Part shown: positions 34,672 to 44,769 of the stretch, one piece after another
Numbering within the stretch: position 1 is the stretch's first letter
Layout of the letters: the number at the start of each line of letters is the position of its first letter
Source: Planctomycetaceae bacterium
GTDB lineage: Bacteria; Planctomycetota; Planctomycetia; Gemmatales; Gemmataceae
DNA length: 64,000 nt
Reading direction: 5' to 3'
NCBI GenBank assembly: GCA_013823135.1
Contig: PNLP01000007.1
Location: forward strand, 1 to 64,000
The notes under the pieces: generated by a model
What the model saw: the letters and a program-made list of their open reading frames with translations, nothing else
Told to the model about the DNA's origin: nothing
The model's database searches: none
Program-made: the position numbers and the translations under genes

Positions 34672-34882
34672 GTGTCCCGATTTTGGCAACACTTCATCAC
34701 CAACGGCGGCGAAGACGAAGGCCCGACATCTCAACCCCCAAAGCCTACCGGCGACGGCGATGCGCTCGACGCAATCTCGCGAGACGCCACCCAGGAGGCC
34801 GAGCAAGGTTCGCGTGCCGATATTAGGCGTGGTCACTCGCGAGGGTCGGCGACTAGACCACACCGCCGTTCCCGGTGACTAA
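34672..34882 (+). pseudogene. Possible remnant of a trypsin/HtrA-like gene N-terminus, with frameshift
   Basis: A strong AGGAGG SD precedes a GTG at 34672. The first frame runs about 68 codons (SRFWQHFITNGGEDE, then DALDAISRDATQEAEQ) and then becomes Arg/Ser-rich. One base over, the next frame from about 34805 reads VRVPILGVVTREGRR to a TAA at 34882. The two pieces together resemble the start of planctomycete HtrA-type proteases (DALDAYSxxV..VVRIGVV). This may be a broken gene fragment, or simply a short real gene. Homology is uncertain. Confidence 0.3.
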
Positions 34883-35278
34883 CCCAGCCCGATCCGCGGA
34901 TAAACACAGGATTCCGGTGGAATCCCGCAGATCGGGCTTTTTATTTTCGCGGGCCAGGCGTATTATCTCATTGACGGGTGGCGGGTGCCACCTGCTCAGG
35001 AGCTACGAATCGCTTTGCCGCTATCTCGCTTCGACACTTCTTGGTCTTCTGACACTGAGACTGACCTCATTGCTTCTAAGACGGCCTCCAAGACAGTCAA
35101 GCTGGTATCGCCGCAGAGGAACCGCCCTCAACGTTCAGTGTGTGCATCGCGAGCTATTCCACAGGGAATCTCGACTGCCCGCTGAATGAGCCGGCCCGAA
35201 GTCGTCCGTTCCTGTCCTGGCGCGCGGCCTTTCCGCGCAAGTGTTTGTTTGCAGGGCCAGTGGCCCAGAGTGAAGACC
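34883..35278. other. Long intergenic region upstream of the RRM gene
   Basis: This 396-nt stretch starts with a terminator (34886-34943) and then shows no gene. A hairpin with GGTGGC/GCCACC arms lies near 34979. The 300 nt before the RRM start are a candidate for a long 5' leader, which would fit an RNA-binding protein that regulates its own mRNA, but nothing specific can be seen. Confidence 0.35.
34886..34943 (+). terminator. Rho-independent terminator
   Basis: AGCCCGATC (34886-34894) pairs with GATCGGGCT (34930-34938), followed by TTTTTATTTT. Inner bases also pair partly (CGCGGAT with ATCCCGC). This classic terminator shows that something upstream, possibly the remnant at 34672, is or was transcribed. 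Confidence 0.8.
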
Positions 35279-35662
35279 ATGTCGGCGAAGAAGTTGTATG
35301 TTGGGAACATCTCGTTCCAGACCACCAGTGACGATCTCGTCCAGGCGTTTTCCCAGTACGGGACCGTTCTGGGTGCGCAGATTGTCAGCGATCGCGAAAC
35401 CGGCCGCAGCCGTGGATTCGCGTTCGTCGAAATGCACACGGGCGGTGACGAAGCCATCGCCGCAATGAACGGCGCACAGCTCGGCGGCCGGACCCTCACC
35501 GTCAACGAAGCCAAGCCTCGCGAAGAACGTCCCCGCACGGGCGGTGGTGGCGGCTACGGTGGCGGAGCGGGTGGTGGTGGCGGCGGCTATGGTGGCGGCG
35601 GCGGCGGAAGCCGTGGCGGCTACGGTGGCGGAGCGGGCGGCGGCGGCGGTCGTCGTTACTGA
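35279..35662 (+). CDS. RRM-type glycine-rich RNA-binding protein
   Basis: 127 residues. One RNA recognition motif: RNP2 is LYVGNI (6-11) and RNP1 is RGFAFVEM (about 45-52). The C-terminal about 40 residues are Gly/Tyr/Arg repeats (GGGGGYGGG, SRGGYGGG), as in cold-inducible RNA-binding proteins of cyanobacteria and plants. Likely cytoplasmic and likely an RNA chaperone. The start was placed at MSAKKLYVGN because the longer frame upstream is non-coding. Probable SRP RNA and a terminator follow. Confidence 0.92.
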   Translation: MSAKKLYVGNISFQTTSDDLVQAFSQYGTVLGAQIVSDRETGRSRGFAFVEMHTGGDEAIAAMNGAQLGGRTLTVNEAKPREERPRTGGGGGYGGGAGGGGGGYGGGGGGSRGGYGGGAGGGGGRRY

Positions 35663-35675
35663 CCAACGGATCAAT

Positions 35676-35746
35676 GGCGAGTGGGGCATGTGAACCCCGC
35701 AGGTGAGGAATTAGCACCACCGCAGGATAAGCGGTCCCCACTCTCC
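35676..35746 (+). ncRNA. ffs: Probable small bacterial SRP RNA (4.5S-like)
   Basis: A 71-nt element is closed by an 11-bp stem (GGCGAGTGGGG with CCCCACTCTCC, one mismatch). Inside it the order TGAACCCCG, CAGG, GGAA tetraloop, AGCA, ATAAGCGG matches the helix-8 layout of small SRP RNAs (TGAACCCCG..CAGG..GGAA..AGCA..GGTAAGC). The apical stem is unusual: TGA/TTA pairs around GGAA where the common form has TCC/GGA. SRP RNA binds Ffh and targets membrane proteins. The match is by motif order only, not a full model score. A terminator follows 10 nt later. Confidence 0.55.
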
Positions 35747-35756
35747 AAAGAAATCA

Positions 35757-35793
35757 AGAAAGCCCCGGGCTGTAGCCTGGGGCTTTCTTTTTG
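35757..35793 (+). terminator. Rho-independent terminator after the probable SRP RNA
   Basis: AGAAAGCCCCGGGCT (35757-) pairs with AGCCTGGGGCTTTCT around a short GT loop and is followed by TTTTT. It ends the RRM/SRP transcript 95 nt after the RRM stop. Confidence 0.9.
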
Positions 35794-35847
35794 CGCTGCG
35801 CCGGGATAGGCTCATAGCACTACCGCCTACCCGCCGAGTCTCCTCAC

Positions 35848-36918
35848 ATGCTCAAGCGTCTCGCACTCTTCCTCGTCGCCGGGGGCGCGTTCGCCCTTGC
35901 GATCTTCGCCGCTGAGAAGCCAGCCGACGAAGCGAAGCAGCTTCCCATTCCTGAGATGAAGTTCAACGACGTGAAGGAGGTCGCTCCCGGCGTCTTCTTC
36001 CGTTACTCATCCATCTCGGCGAGTGATCCGAAGATTCCGTTTGGTGGCAGCAACAACATCTGGATCGTCTTCAAGGAATATGTGTTGGTGATCGACGCGA
36101 ACTTCCCCAAGGAAGCCGCCGACGTGATTGCGGACATCAAGAAGACAACCAAGAAGCCAATCAAGTACGTTCTCGACACCCATCATCACGGCGACCATGC
36201 CTACGGGAACTGCATCTGGGCGAAGGAGGGTGCCCAGATCATTGCCAGCAAACAAGCGGCGCGGTTGCTGAAGACAGCGGGCCCAAAGCAGTGGGAAGAC
36301 GCCGGCAAGGATCGGAAGGACATCAAGGAAAACGAATTGAAACCGGCCGACATTTCGTTCGATGATAAGTACGAACTGAAGGACGAGACGCAGCACGTTG
36401 TCTTACACGCCTTCGGCCACAGCCACACGATCGGCGACGCGGTTGCCTACCTGCCGAAGTATAAGATCCTCTGCACGGGCGACGCATGCGTGAACGGGGC
36501 GTTCAACTTCATGGGTCACTCCAATTCAGCAAGCTGGATCAAGTGCCTCGAAGCGATGGAAAAACTGGACATCGACATGATTTGCCCCGGTCACGGGAAG
36601 CCACGACGGAAGGATCTCATCGCACAGGAAAAGCGATACTTCACCGAGTTGCGGGCAGCTGTGCAGAAGGGGATCGACGATAAGAAGTCGCTGGCCGACA
36701 TCACTGCGGGACTCGACTTCCCCTGGTACAAGGAGTGGACCGGTGTTGATGTCGCTGGGCCGCAAATGAACAAGGACAACGTCAAGCACGTTTACGAGGA
36801 GTTGATGGGCAAGATCGACCACGACCGACTTGGAGTGCGGCCGTCGCCACTCGACTGGCGTGCGAACCCGACAGGACTGGCGACCGGCGAACCACGCCGC
36901 GCTCCGGCTGCAGAGTGA
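35848..36918 (+). CDS. Exported MBL-fold metallo-hydrolase
   Basis: 356 residues with a signal peptide (LKRLALFLVAGGAFALAIFA). The zinc motif is DTHHHGDH (about 110-117); further ligands are His in FGHSHTIGD, Asp in CTGDACVNG and His in ICPGHGKP. The pattern fits the subclass of periplasmic metallo-beta-lactamase-like hydrolases near quinoprotein relay or SoxH types. The substrate is unknown. A weakly spaced promoter may lie between the upstream terminator and the ATG. Confidence 0.9.
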   Translation: MLKRLALFLVAGGAFALAIFAAEKPADEAKQLPIPEMKFNDVKEVAPGVFFRYSSISASDPKIPFGGSNNIWIVFKEYVLVIDANFPKEAADVIADIKKTTKKPIKYVLDTHHHGDHAYGNCIWAKEGAQIIASKQAARLLKTAGPKQWEDAGKDRKDIKENELKPADISFDDKYELKDETQHVVLHAFGHSHTIGDAVAYLPKYKILCTGDACVNGAFNFMGHSNSASWIKCLEAMEKLDIDMICPGHGKPRRKDLIAQEKRYFTELRAAVQKGIDDKKSLADITAGLDFPWYKEWTGVDVAGPQMNKDNVKHVYEELMGKIDHDRLGVRPSPLDWRANPTGLATGEPRRAPAAE

Positions 36919-37017
36919 ACCCGCTGGCCAAGCGACGGTTCCCTGAGCCCCGCTCGCTTGACCAACAATGGCAACCAGTTCCACGCCCAACCTTGATTGC
37001 CTTGCGGAGTGTTTAGA

Positions 37018-38247
<1,230 letters not shown>

Positions 38248-38293
38248 ATCGTGGAGCGTCGAACCGAATCGGCGGTTCGACGCTGGACAACAA

Positions 38294-39070
38294 TCACTCC
38301 GCCTTCTTCACTTCGGGTATTGCCCGGCCCATCGTTCGCAACAGCAGTTTCATGTCTTCCCACACGTCGCGTTTCATCTTGCCGGTCTCGTCGCGAAGCA
38401 GCGCCGATGGGTGGAACGTGCAGATCAGTGGCACGTTGCGAAAGGTGTAGACCTTGCCGCGTAATTTTGTGATGCCCGTGGATGTGTTCAGCAGGTTCTT
38501 GGCGGCCGTTCCCCCAAGCGCAACTACATGCTTCGGTCGAATGATGTCGAACTGACGCTCGAAGAACGGCCGGCAATTCTCGCATTCTTCCGTCGTCGGC
38601 GTGCGGTTTCCTGGCGGGCGGCACTTCAACGTGTTGAAGATGTACACTTCTTCCCGCTTGAAGCCGCAACCGTTGATGATGCGGGTGAGAAGTTGCCCGG
38701 CCTTGCCGACGAACGGCTCTCCGGTGCGGTCTTCATCGGCTCCGGGTGCTTCGCCGACGAACGCGACATCGGGGTCGATTGGCCCGACGCCGAACACGGT
38801 TTGCGTGCGAGTCGAGAACAGACCGTCGCACTTGTTGCACTTCGCAACCTCGGCGGAGAGGACGGTCAGTTCCTTCCTTCGCACGGCGAGCGGATCAGGT
38901 GGCGGTTCCGGTTTCGCAACGGCCTTGGACGTCGCCACTGCTTGAAGCGGAGCGAAGGTCATCGGCTCGCCACGCGGCACGAACATCACCCCCGCCGCAC
39001 GGAGCGACTCCAGGTGTGCGCGTAGTTGTCGGGTCAGGTCGATGGGTGGAGTTGTCGCGTCGGCCATCAT
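38294..39070 (-). CDS. Type-4 uracil-DNA glycosylase
   Basis: 258 residues. The family 4 UDG motifs are [23 protein letters not shown] (motif 1, quoted in parts) and HPSALLR (motif 3). Cys78, Cys81, Cys150 and Cys166 form the [4Fe-4S] cluster site typical of thermophile-type UDGa. The enzyme removes uracil from DNA in base-excision repair. The N-terminal about 60 residues with a Pro/Lys linker are an extra not needed for activity. Two adjacent ATGs (39070, 39067) are possible starts. Confidence 0.93.
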   Translation of the reverse strand: MMADATTPPIDLTRQLRAHLESLRAAGVMFVPRGEPMTFAPLQAVATSKAVAKPEPPPDPLAVRRKELTVLSAEVAKCNKCDGLFSTRTQTVFGVGPIDPDVAFVGEAPGADEDRTGEPFVGKAGQLLTRIINGCGFKREEVYIFNTLKCRPPGNRTPTTEECENCRPFFERQFDIIRPKHVVALGGTAAKNLLNTSTGITKLRGKVYTFRNVPLICTFHPSALLRDETGKMKRDVWEDMKLLLRTMGRAIPEVKKAE

Positions 39071-39213
39071 TGCGTTCCCGACATGGCTGCAAAGGTGAAG
39101 TATCCCCTTCCCAATTCCCGCCGAGTTTACGCCACACGGTTCAGCGGGCCAATGCCAGTCACTGACTGAGTTCTAGGAAATCGAGACCATGTTCACTTCC
39201 GTAAAATGCCTGC

Positions 39214-39951
39214 ATGACATCATTCATTCGATTACTCCCGTTTGCGGCGGCCGATGGCCCCACGAACATGGCTGCCGACGAGGCTCTGCTCGAAAGCGCC
39301 TGCGAGCACGGCGTCGCCTCGCTGCGGTTTTACACCTGGACCGAACCCACGGTCACACTCGGCTACTTTCAACCCAGCGAGGCCCGTGCGTTGCCGAACC
39401 TCTCGGGGCTGGCGTGGGTCCGTCGTTCGACGGGCGGGGCCACCATCGTTCACCATCACGAGGTGACGTACAGTTTCGCACTCCCAGCCGCGGCACAGAG
39501 GAAGTCGCCCGAGCCTTGGATATGCCGCTTCCATCGGCTGATCCGGGCTGTGCTGGCAACGCGAGGGGTGCAATCGCAGTTGGTCGTCTGTGGCGAAGAA
39601 GTGAAACGCGGCGATGTGCTGTGTTTCCTCCACCACACAGCGGGGGATCTTGCGATCAACGGTTCCAAAGTGGCCGGCAGCGCACAACGCAAGCTACGCG
39701 GGGCGATCCTCCAGCACGGGAGCTTGCTGTTGCGGCGAAGCGCCTTCGCACCCGACTTGCCAGGGGTCAACGACTTCGCACCAACTGCGGCGTTCACCCC
39801 GGAAGAGCTGGCACATCTACTGACGGTATCGTTCGCGGCCGAATGTGGCACCACAGTCGAGCCCAGCAACTGGACCGACGAGGAACTGGCCCGGATTCCC
39901 GAGATCAAGCGCGAGAAGTACGCGAACCCCGAGTGGAACGCCCGACGGTGA
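39214..39951 (+). CDS. Biotin/lipoate A/B protein ligase family protein
   Basis: 245 residues. The LplA-type fold is marked by NMAADEALLE, TLGYFQP, VRRSTGGATIVHHHEVTYSF and the Lys of NGSKVAGSAQRK, followed by QHGSLLL. The catalytic Lys is there, so it is probably an active ligase or transferase for lipoate. The usual small C-terminal LplA accessory domain is short. No lipoate-dependent enzyme gene is nearby. Cytoplasmic. Confidence 0.85.
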   Translation: MTSFIRLLPFAAADGPTNMAADEALLESACEHGVASLRFYTWTEPTVTLGYFQPSEARALPNLSGLAWVRRSTGGATIVHHHEVTYSFALPAAAQRKSPEPWICRFHRLIRAVLATRGVQSQLVVCGEEVKRGDVLCFLHHTAGDLAINGSKVAGSAQRKLRGAILQHGSLLLRRSAFAPDLPGVNDFAPTAAFTPEELAHLLTVSFAAECGTTVEPSNWTDEELARIPEIKREKYANPEWNARR

Positions 39952-39972
39952 CCACGGATCTTGAAGTGTGCT

Positions 39973-41073
39973 ATGAGTGCCGAGCCGATATTCACCGTTC
40001 GCCGTCTCGGCTGGCACCAGGCTCCGCACGGGGACCGCTATACCCGCCGGCTCCCCACTGCCGTCGCGGTCGCGCAGTTCGATAACTTCGACGCGGCGGA
40101 GTATCACAGGCGTACACTCGAATCGGAAGCGCGAGCGGGCGAGAACCCGTTCCGGTTCGGCGGCGCGTCCCTGTTCTTTCAGTCGTCCCTCGACACGATG
40201 CGATTGCACGACTGGTTGCTGGATATGGGAATCGACCCACCCGTCGAGCAACTTCGCCACAGCGACTGGCGTGAATGGTGGGATGCGTTCGCTCACACCT
40301 GGAACGAGGAACAACTGCACCACGCCTGGCACGGTCTGGATAAGGTGCGACACTTCGACGTGATCGAGGAGCCAGACGCGGTGCCCTGTCGCGTCGTCAT
40401 GGAGATCGGCTTCGTCGAGGCCGATTACCACCACCGGAATGCGGAGCGCGAGGGAGGGCGGCTGGAGGGGTTGTTTCGCAGCCAACGCGGAGCGGTCGCG
40501 GCGTGTGCTCACTTGAACGAGGAGCGTCGTGAAGGGACGTTCGACTGGTGGCGATTCCGCTACCGGCAACGCCTGGGTTACGTTGGCTACGACGTGCCAA
40601 CCGCCGGCAACGAAACCGTGTTCTTCGAGGTGCTTGATGTGCCCGGCGAACTTCCCGTTCACGCGGCAGTCGGATTCGTCGTGCAGCGGCGCGCGTTCGA
40701 CCCCCACGGCTATGTTTGCCACGACCAGCACGGCCGGGACACGCGATCACGCGTGCCCGTACGGTTGTTCGCCGATCGCGACTCTGCGGAAGCCCACCGG
40801 GATGAACTCATTGCTGGCGCCCGCGAGGTGATGAGTCCGTTCCAGGCGTTCCCGCCAGAAATGGCTGGACTGAGCGAGGTTCAGTTTGGGGAAGCCGTCG
40901 AAGCGATTCGCCCTCCGTTGCCGTGGCCAACTGGTTTCTCCAGCACACAATGGCGAGAATGGTGGGATCTGTGCCAGGATGAAATCACCCCGGAGCAACG
41001 AGCCGCGGCGTGGGACTTGTTTGCCAATCACCCGTTGTTTGAGGTGCTGCCGATGACCGTTCGTGAAGATTGA
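39973..41073 (+). CDS. Hypothetical protein with internal duplicated WREWWD segments
   Basis: 366 residues from ATG 39973; an upstream in-frame TTG at 39961 is possible. It is acidic/basic and rich in Trp, Phe and His. Two copies of a related module are visible: WREWWDAFAHTWNEEQ near 105 and WREWWDLCQDEITPEQ near 325, each with a similar FEV/FDV follow-up. No signal peptide or membrane segment. It lies 21 nt after the ligase gene, so the two may share a transcript. Function unknown. Confidence 0.7.
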   Translation: MSAEPIFTVRRLGWHQAPHGDRYTRRLPTAVAVAQFDNFDAAEYHRRTLESEARAGENPFRFGGASLFFQSSLDTMRLHDWLLDMGIDPPVEQLRHSDWREWWDAFAHTWNEEQLHHAWHGLDKVRHFDVIEEPDAVPCRVVMEIGFVEADYHHRNAEREGGRLEGLFRSQRGAVAACAHLNEERREGTFDWWRFRYRQRLGYVGYDVPTAGNETVFFEVLDVPGELPVHAAVGFVVQRRAFDPHGYVCHDQHGRDTRSRVPVRLFADRDSAEAHRDELIAGAREVMSPFQAFPPEMAGLSEVQFGEAVEAIRPPLPWPTGFSSTQWREWWDLCQDEITPEQRAAAWDLFANHPLFEVLPMTVRED

Positions 41074-41191
41074 TCTTTGCCGCGAACCTGTGCGGCCTGA
41101 CTCCCCTCTGTTTCCTCTCCCAATCGGCCTGTAATCCGGGCCGGTTGTTGTGGTATTCCTCCCTGTCGCCTGCCCGTGGAGAGAAGACGAG

Positions 41192-42496
41192 ATGCCCGAG
41201 ACTGCTTCCGATCCCGTGCCGCGCCCCACTCCACCGAAGATCACACGCGGCGAGTGGGCGTTGATCCTCGTTCTCGTCGCGATTCAGTTCACACACATGG
41301 TCGATTTCGTCATCATCATGCCGCTGGGTGCGCGGCTGATGGCAGAACTCGACATCACACCCGTCGAATTCGGCTGGATCGTTTCCGTCTACGCGATTGC
41401 CGCGGGGGTTGCCAGCTTTCTGGGCAGCCTCGTCATGGACCGCTTCGACCGGCGTTCGGTGCTGATCGCGATGTACGGCGGATTCACGCTGAGCACGCTG
41501 CTGTGTGGGTTGGCCGAGACGTATGTGTGGTTGCTCGTGGCGCGAACGCTCGCGGGAATCTTCGGCGGGCTGGCAGCGGTGTCAATCATGGCGGTGATCG
41601 GCGACGTGTTCCCCGCGGAGAAACGCGGCCGGGCTACGGGAGCGATCACGTCGTCGTTCGCGGTCGCAAGCATCGTGGGCCTTCCCATCGGGTTAGTCCT
41701 GGCCGACAAGTTCGGCCGCGGAGCACCGTTCGTAGCGCTGGCGGGATTGAGTACGCTTGTGTGGGTGTTCGCACTCTTCCGGTTACCGCAGGTGCGTGGG
41801 CACCTGGAACACGCACGCCGCAACGCGATTCTGGAAATGGTTGCGGTGCTCCGGGAACCGAATCACCAGCGAGCGTTCCTGTTCACGTTTTTCATGGTGC
41901 TGGGGACATTCACGGTTGCATCGTTCATGGCTCCATACATGGCGGCAACGAACGGCTGGACCGAGGACCAACTCGCAACGCTCTACTTCGCGGGTGGGGT
42001 TTGCACGCTGTTCGGGATGGGCTTCATCGGGCGAATGGCGGACCGGTTCCCGCGACTGATGCTGTTCCGCATCCTCGCGGGCATGACGATCGTGGCCACG
42101 CTCGCGGTCACGAACCTTCCGCCCGGACCTCTGTGGGTCGCGGCGGCGGCGTTGAGCCTGTTCATGGTGTTCGCGGCTGGCCGAATGGTCCCCGCACAGG
42201 CGATGTTGCTGGGCGCGGCTCAGCCTCGCGTTCGCGGGGCGTTCATGAGTTTGAACACCGCCGTGCAACATCTCGGAACCGGGATCGCACCGATCCTTGC
42301 CGGTGCGCTCATCACGAAATCCGAGGATGGGACGATGACCGGTTTCCCGGTGGTGGGGCTGGTCGCCAGCGTGCTAACGATCATCTCACTGGTGCTGGCG
42401 GGCTTAGTGCGACCGGCGAAGGTGATCGCACCCGTGGCAGTCCCTGAGGCTGTTGCCGCGCCGAAGGGCGTTGTCGAACCCGTCGTCGCGGTGTGA
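41192..42496 (+). CDS. Major facilitator superfamily transporter
   Basis: 434 residues with about 12 membrane helices in two sets. Motif A between helices 2 and 3 is GSLVMDRFDRRSVLIAM. An N-terminal helix contains DFVIIMPLGARLM, resembling drug/sugar exporters of the DHA1 type (FVIIMPLGPxLM). The middle loop and a late FMSLNTAVQHLGTGIAPILAGALI segment fit the same group. The substrate is unknown. The stop is 2 nt from the convergent RluA-like gene. Confidence 0.9.
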   Translation: MPETASDPVPRPTPPKITRGEWALILVLVAIQFTHMVDFVIIMPLGARLMAELDITPVEFGWIVSVYAIAAGVASFLGSLVMDRFDRRSVLIAMYGGFTLSTLLCGLAETYVWLLVARTLAGIFGGLAAVSIMAVIGDVFPAEKRGRATGAITSSFAVASIVGLPIGLVLADKFGRGAPFVALAGLSTLVWVFALFRLPQVRGHLEHARRNAILEMVAVLREPNHQRAFLFTFFMVLGTFTVASFMAPYMAATNGWTEDQLATLYFAGGVCTLFGMGFIGRMADRFPRLMLFRILAGMTIVATLAVTNLPPGPLWVAAAALSLFMVFAAGRMVPAQAMLLGAAQPRVRGAFMSLNTAVQHLGTGIAPILAGALITKSEDGTMTGFPVVGLVASVLTIISLVLAGLVRPAKVIAPVAVPEAVAAPKGVVEPVVAV

Positions 42497-42498
42497 TA

Positions 42499-43566
42499 TC
42501 AGACCGAGTTTTGCTTTAACCACTCATGGATGGCAGTGAAATCCGCGGGTGGTGGCACGTCCCACACCAGGGGCGTGCCGCTGATGGGGTGCGTGAACCC
42601 GAGGCGCTCGGCGTGCAGCATCGGCCGTGTCGCCCCGCTCGTGTCAGGGTACGGCTTCCCATTCAAAGGGCGGTCGTACACCTTCTCGCCACATAGCGGC
42701 GTGCCCGCTTCGCCAAGGTGAATGCGCACCTGGTGTGTGCGACCCGTTTCGAGCCGGCACTCCACGACCGCGAATTCCCCCAAAGCCTCGACAACGCGAA
42801 CGTGCGTGACGGCTCGCTTGCCGCCCGGAGCGTCCTTCTTTGTGCTGCTGCCACGACGGCCATCGCCACGATCGCGAACGAACGTCGAGTTGATCCGCTT
42901 CGCTGGAGGAACTCCACGGGTGAGCGCCAGGTAGCGCCGATCCACGGTGTGTTTGCGGAATTGCTCCATGAGGTTCTCGGCGGCCTCACGATTGCGGGCG
43001 AACACCACGAGGCCGCTCGTGTCGCGGTCGATGCGGTGAACTGCGATCAAGGCACGGTTCGGCGCACCAATCGCGATCGGCAGCAAGTCCGCGAGAGTCT
43101 TCGGCAGGAACTTCACGGCTCGCTCGCCGAACTCCTCCGCTTCGTCCTTGTTGCGTGTCGTGGTTAGCCCAACCGGCTTGTTCGCCACGATGATCGCGTC
43201 GTCCTGGTAGACAATCGTTGACGGCGGCAGCAGCACGGGCTTCGAGGTGGGTTTCGCGTCCGGCTTCGCTTTGGGCTTCGGCGGCTCGACCTTCTTCGCG
43301 GCACGCTCCGCCTTTTTCTTGGCCTTGTCCGCGAGCTTCTTGCGCTCCTCAGGCTTCAACTCAACCGTCCCCGCAGCGAGTTCAACCCGCTTCCCAAGTT
43401 TGAGCCGGCGTGTCAGGTCGGGCTCGACCTGCCCGCTCACCTTGACGTGCCGCCCCTCGACCAGTCGCTTCGCTTGCGACCAGCTCAGCCCGTAGCGAAT
43501 CTTGAGCGCGGACGCGAGCGTCTTGCCGTGTTCCCGGCGGTCCACAACAAACTGAATCGGCGGCAT
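42499..43566 (-). CDS. RluA-family pseudouridine synthase
   Basis: 355 residues. An S4 domain (GLSWSQAKRLVEGRHVKVSG) opens the protein, followed by a Lys/Ala/Glu-rich linker (about 85-125) that is longer than usual, then the catalytic domain. The catalytic Asp is in HRIDRDTSGLVVF; other motifs are VNKPVGL (here VANKPVGLTT), RYLAL and GRTHQVRIHL. It converts uridine to pseudouridine in rRNA or tRNA; the site is unknown. The start at 43566 is chosen because the frame beyond is non-coding. Confidence 0.92.
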   Translation of the reverse strand: MPPIQFVVDRREHGKTLASALKIRYGLSWSQAKRLVEGRHVKVSGQVEPDLTRRLKLGKRVELAAGTVELKPEERKKLADKAKKKAERAAKKVEPPKPKAKPDAKPTSKPVLLPPSTIVYQDDAIIVANKPVGLTTTRNKDEAEEFGERAVKFLPKTLADLLPIAIGAPNRALIAVHRIDRDTSGLVVFARNREAAENLMEQFRKHTVDRRYLALTRGVPPAKRINSTFVRDRGDGRRGSSTKKDAPGGKRAVTHVRVVEALGEFAVVECRLETGRTHQVRIHLGEAGTPLCGEKVYDRPLNGKPYPDTSGATRPMLHAERLGFTHPISGTPLVWDVPPPADFTAIHEWLKQNSV

Positions 43567-43658
43567 GAACGGAGTCTCAGACGAGGCGTGAACCGGGAAC
43601 AAACCCCGGATCACGCATTATACGGAATTGCAGTGACTTGGGGTTCGTTCACCAGGAT

Positions 43659-44192
43659 TCACTTCTTCGACAGTTCTAGTTCGATTAACTTGGCAAGTTG
43701 TTCGTCGTCCAGCTTGGGCTTCTCGTCGCTGGCCCAGACCTTCTTGCCGGCGCGATCGAACATGACCATGTAGGGAATCGCCTGGAAGTCCCCGATCAGT
43801 TTGAGGAGCGCTTCCTCATCCTTCTTGGGCTCGGAAACAATGAAGTTCGGGAACGTCGCACCCTTGTCCTTCAAGAACGCCACAACCTTATCCTTCTTGT
43901 AGTCGTCCTCGTCGCCGAACTTGTCCATGCTCAGGCTCACGCACACCAGCCCCTTCTCGGCGTACTTCTTGTGCAGTTCGACGAGGTGCGGGAACTTCTT
44001 GATGCACGGGGCACACCACGTCGCCCAGCAATCGACCAGGATGACCTTCCCCTTCTGATCCGCGAACGCCTTTTGAAGTTCGGTAGCGCGAACCTCGGTG
44101 ACGTTGATGGCCTTGGCGGGTTCATCGGCCGCACAGCCGACAAGGATGCCAGCCATCAGAACAGCAAGGGCGGTGAGAATCCGGCCTGTCAT
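43659..44192 (-). CDS. Periplasmic TlpA-like thioredoxin lipoprotein
   Basis: 177 residues. A lipoprotein signal (LTALAVLMAGILVGC) is followed by a thioredoxin fold with the redox site WCAPC (WATWCAPCIKKF) and the cis-Pro near AIPYMVMF. TlpA/ResA-type proteins reduce or oxidise thiols in the periplasm. It is the second of two related genes in tandem on this strand, 34 nt apart, so they are probably cotranscribed. Confidence 0.88.
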   Translation of the reverse strand: MTGRILTALAVLMAGILVGCAADEPAKAINVTEVRATELQKAFADQKGKVILVDCWATWCAPCIKKFPHLVELHKKYAEKGLVCVSLSMDKFGDEDDYKKDKVVAFLKDKGATFPNFIVSEPKKDEEALLKLIGDFQAIPYMVMFDRAGKKVWASDEKPKLDDEQLAKLIELELSKK

Positions 44193-44226
44193 CGGGTAAC
44201 TCCAAAACGGAGGTTGTGATTCGCCA

Positions 44227-44754
44227 TCAGTTGTTGAGTTCGGTCTCGATCTTCGCTTCCAGTTCCGGGCTCGCTGGGTGCCCCGTCCACACGCGCTCGC
44301 CCTGGCGGTTGAACAGTGCGGCATGTGGGATTCCCCCACGATATCCGAGACGCTTTTCCAGCCCCTTCTGCGTGGCCGCGTCGAAGGTTGGCTGGAGGTT
44401 GGTGAACGTCGCGTTCTGCTTCTTCAAGAAGTCCTGCACCTCGCTGGAACTTGAGGGATCGTCCAGACTCACCGAGATCACAGTGAGCCCCTTACTGCGA
44501 TACTTCTCGTCCTTCTCGACCAGTTTCGGGAAGCTCGCCACACACGGGCCACACCATGTCGCCCAGCAATCGACGAGGACGACTTTCCCCTTCGCCGCGG
44601 TAATGGCGGCCTCGACCTTACCAAAATCGGATGCCAGCACCGCCGGGTCCGATGTGGGACCGCTCTCCGGGTGCGTCTTTTGTTGCACGAAGTAGCCGAT
44701 GCCCAGCACGGCGAGGATGATCAGAACCAGGAACGTCGTCGGGGAGCGATCCAT
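44227..44754 (-). CDS. Membrane-anchored TlpA-like thioredoxin
   Basis: 175 residues from MDRSPTTF, preceded by a GAGG SD; the ATG at 44766 lacks one. An N-terminal anchor helix (FLVLIILAVLGIGYFV) replaces a lipobox. The redox motif is WCGPC (WATWCGPCVASF), with a later RGGIPHAALF cis-Pro region. About 35% of positions match the next gene by eye, so the pair looks like a duplication that differs in anchor and in the middle residues of the redox motif (GP versus AP). Confidence 0.88.
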   Translation of the reverse strand: MDRSPTTFLVLIILAVLGIGYFVQQKTHPESGPTSDPAVLASDFGKVEAAITAAKGKVVLVDCWATWCGPCVASFPKLVEKDEKYRSKGLTVISVSLDDPSSSSEVQDFLKKQNATFTNLQPTFDAATQKGLEKRLGYRGGIPHAALFNRQGERVWTGHPASPELEAKIETELNN

Positions 44755-44769
44755 GAGGAACCTCATTTC

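Noticed and set aside
41176..42447. 423-codon plus-strand frame overlapping the transporter
   Set aside because: It is Arg/Gly/His-rich in an alternative frame of the MFS gene, which has proper membrane helices.
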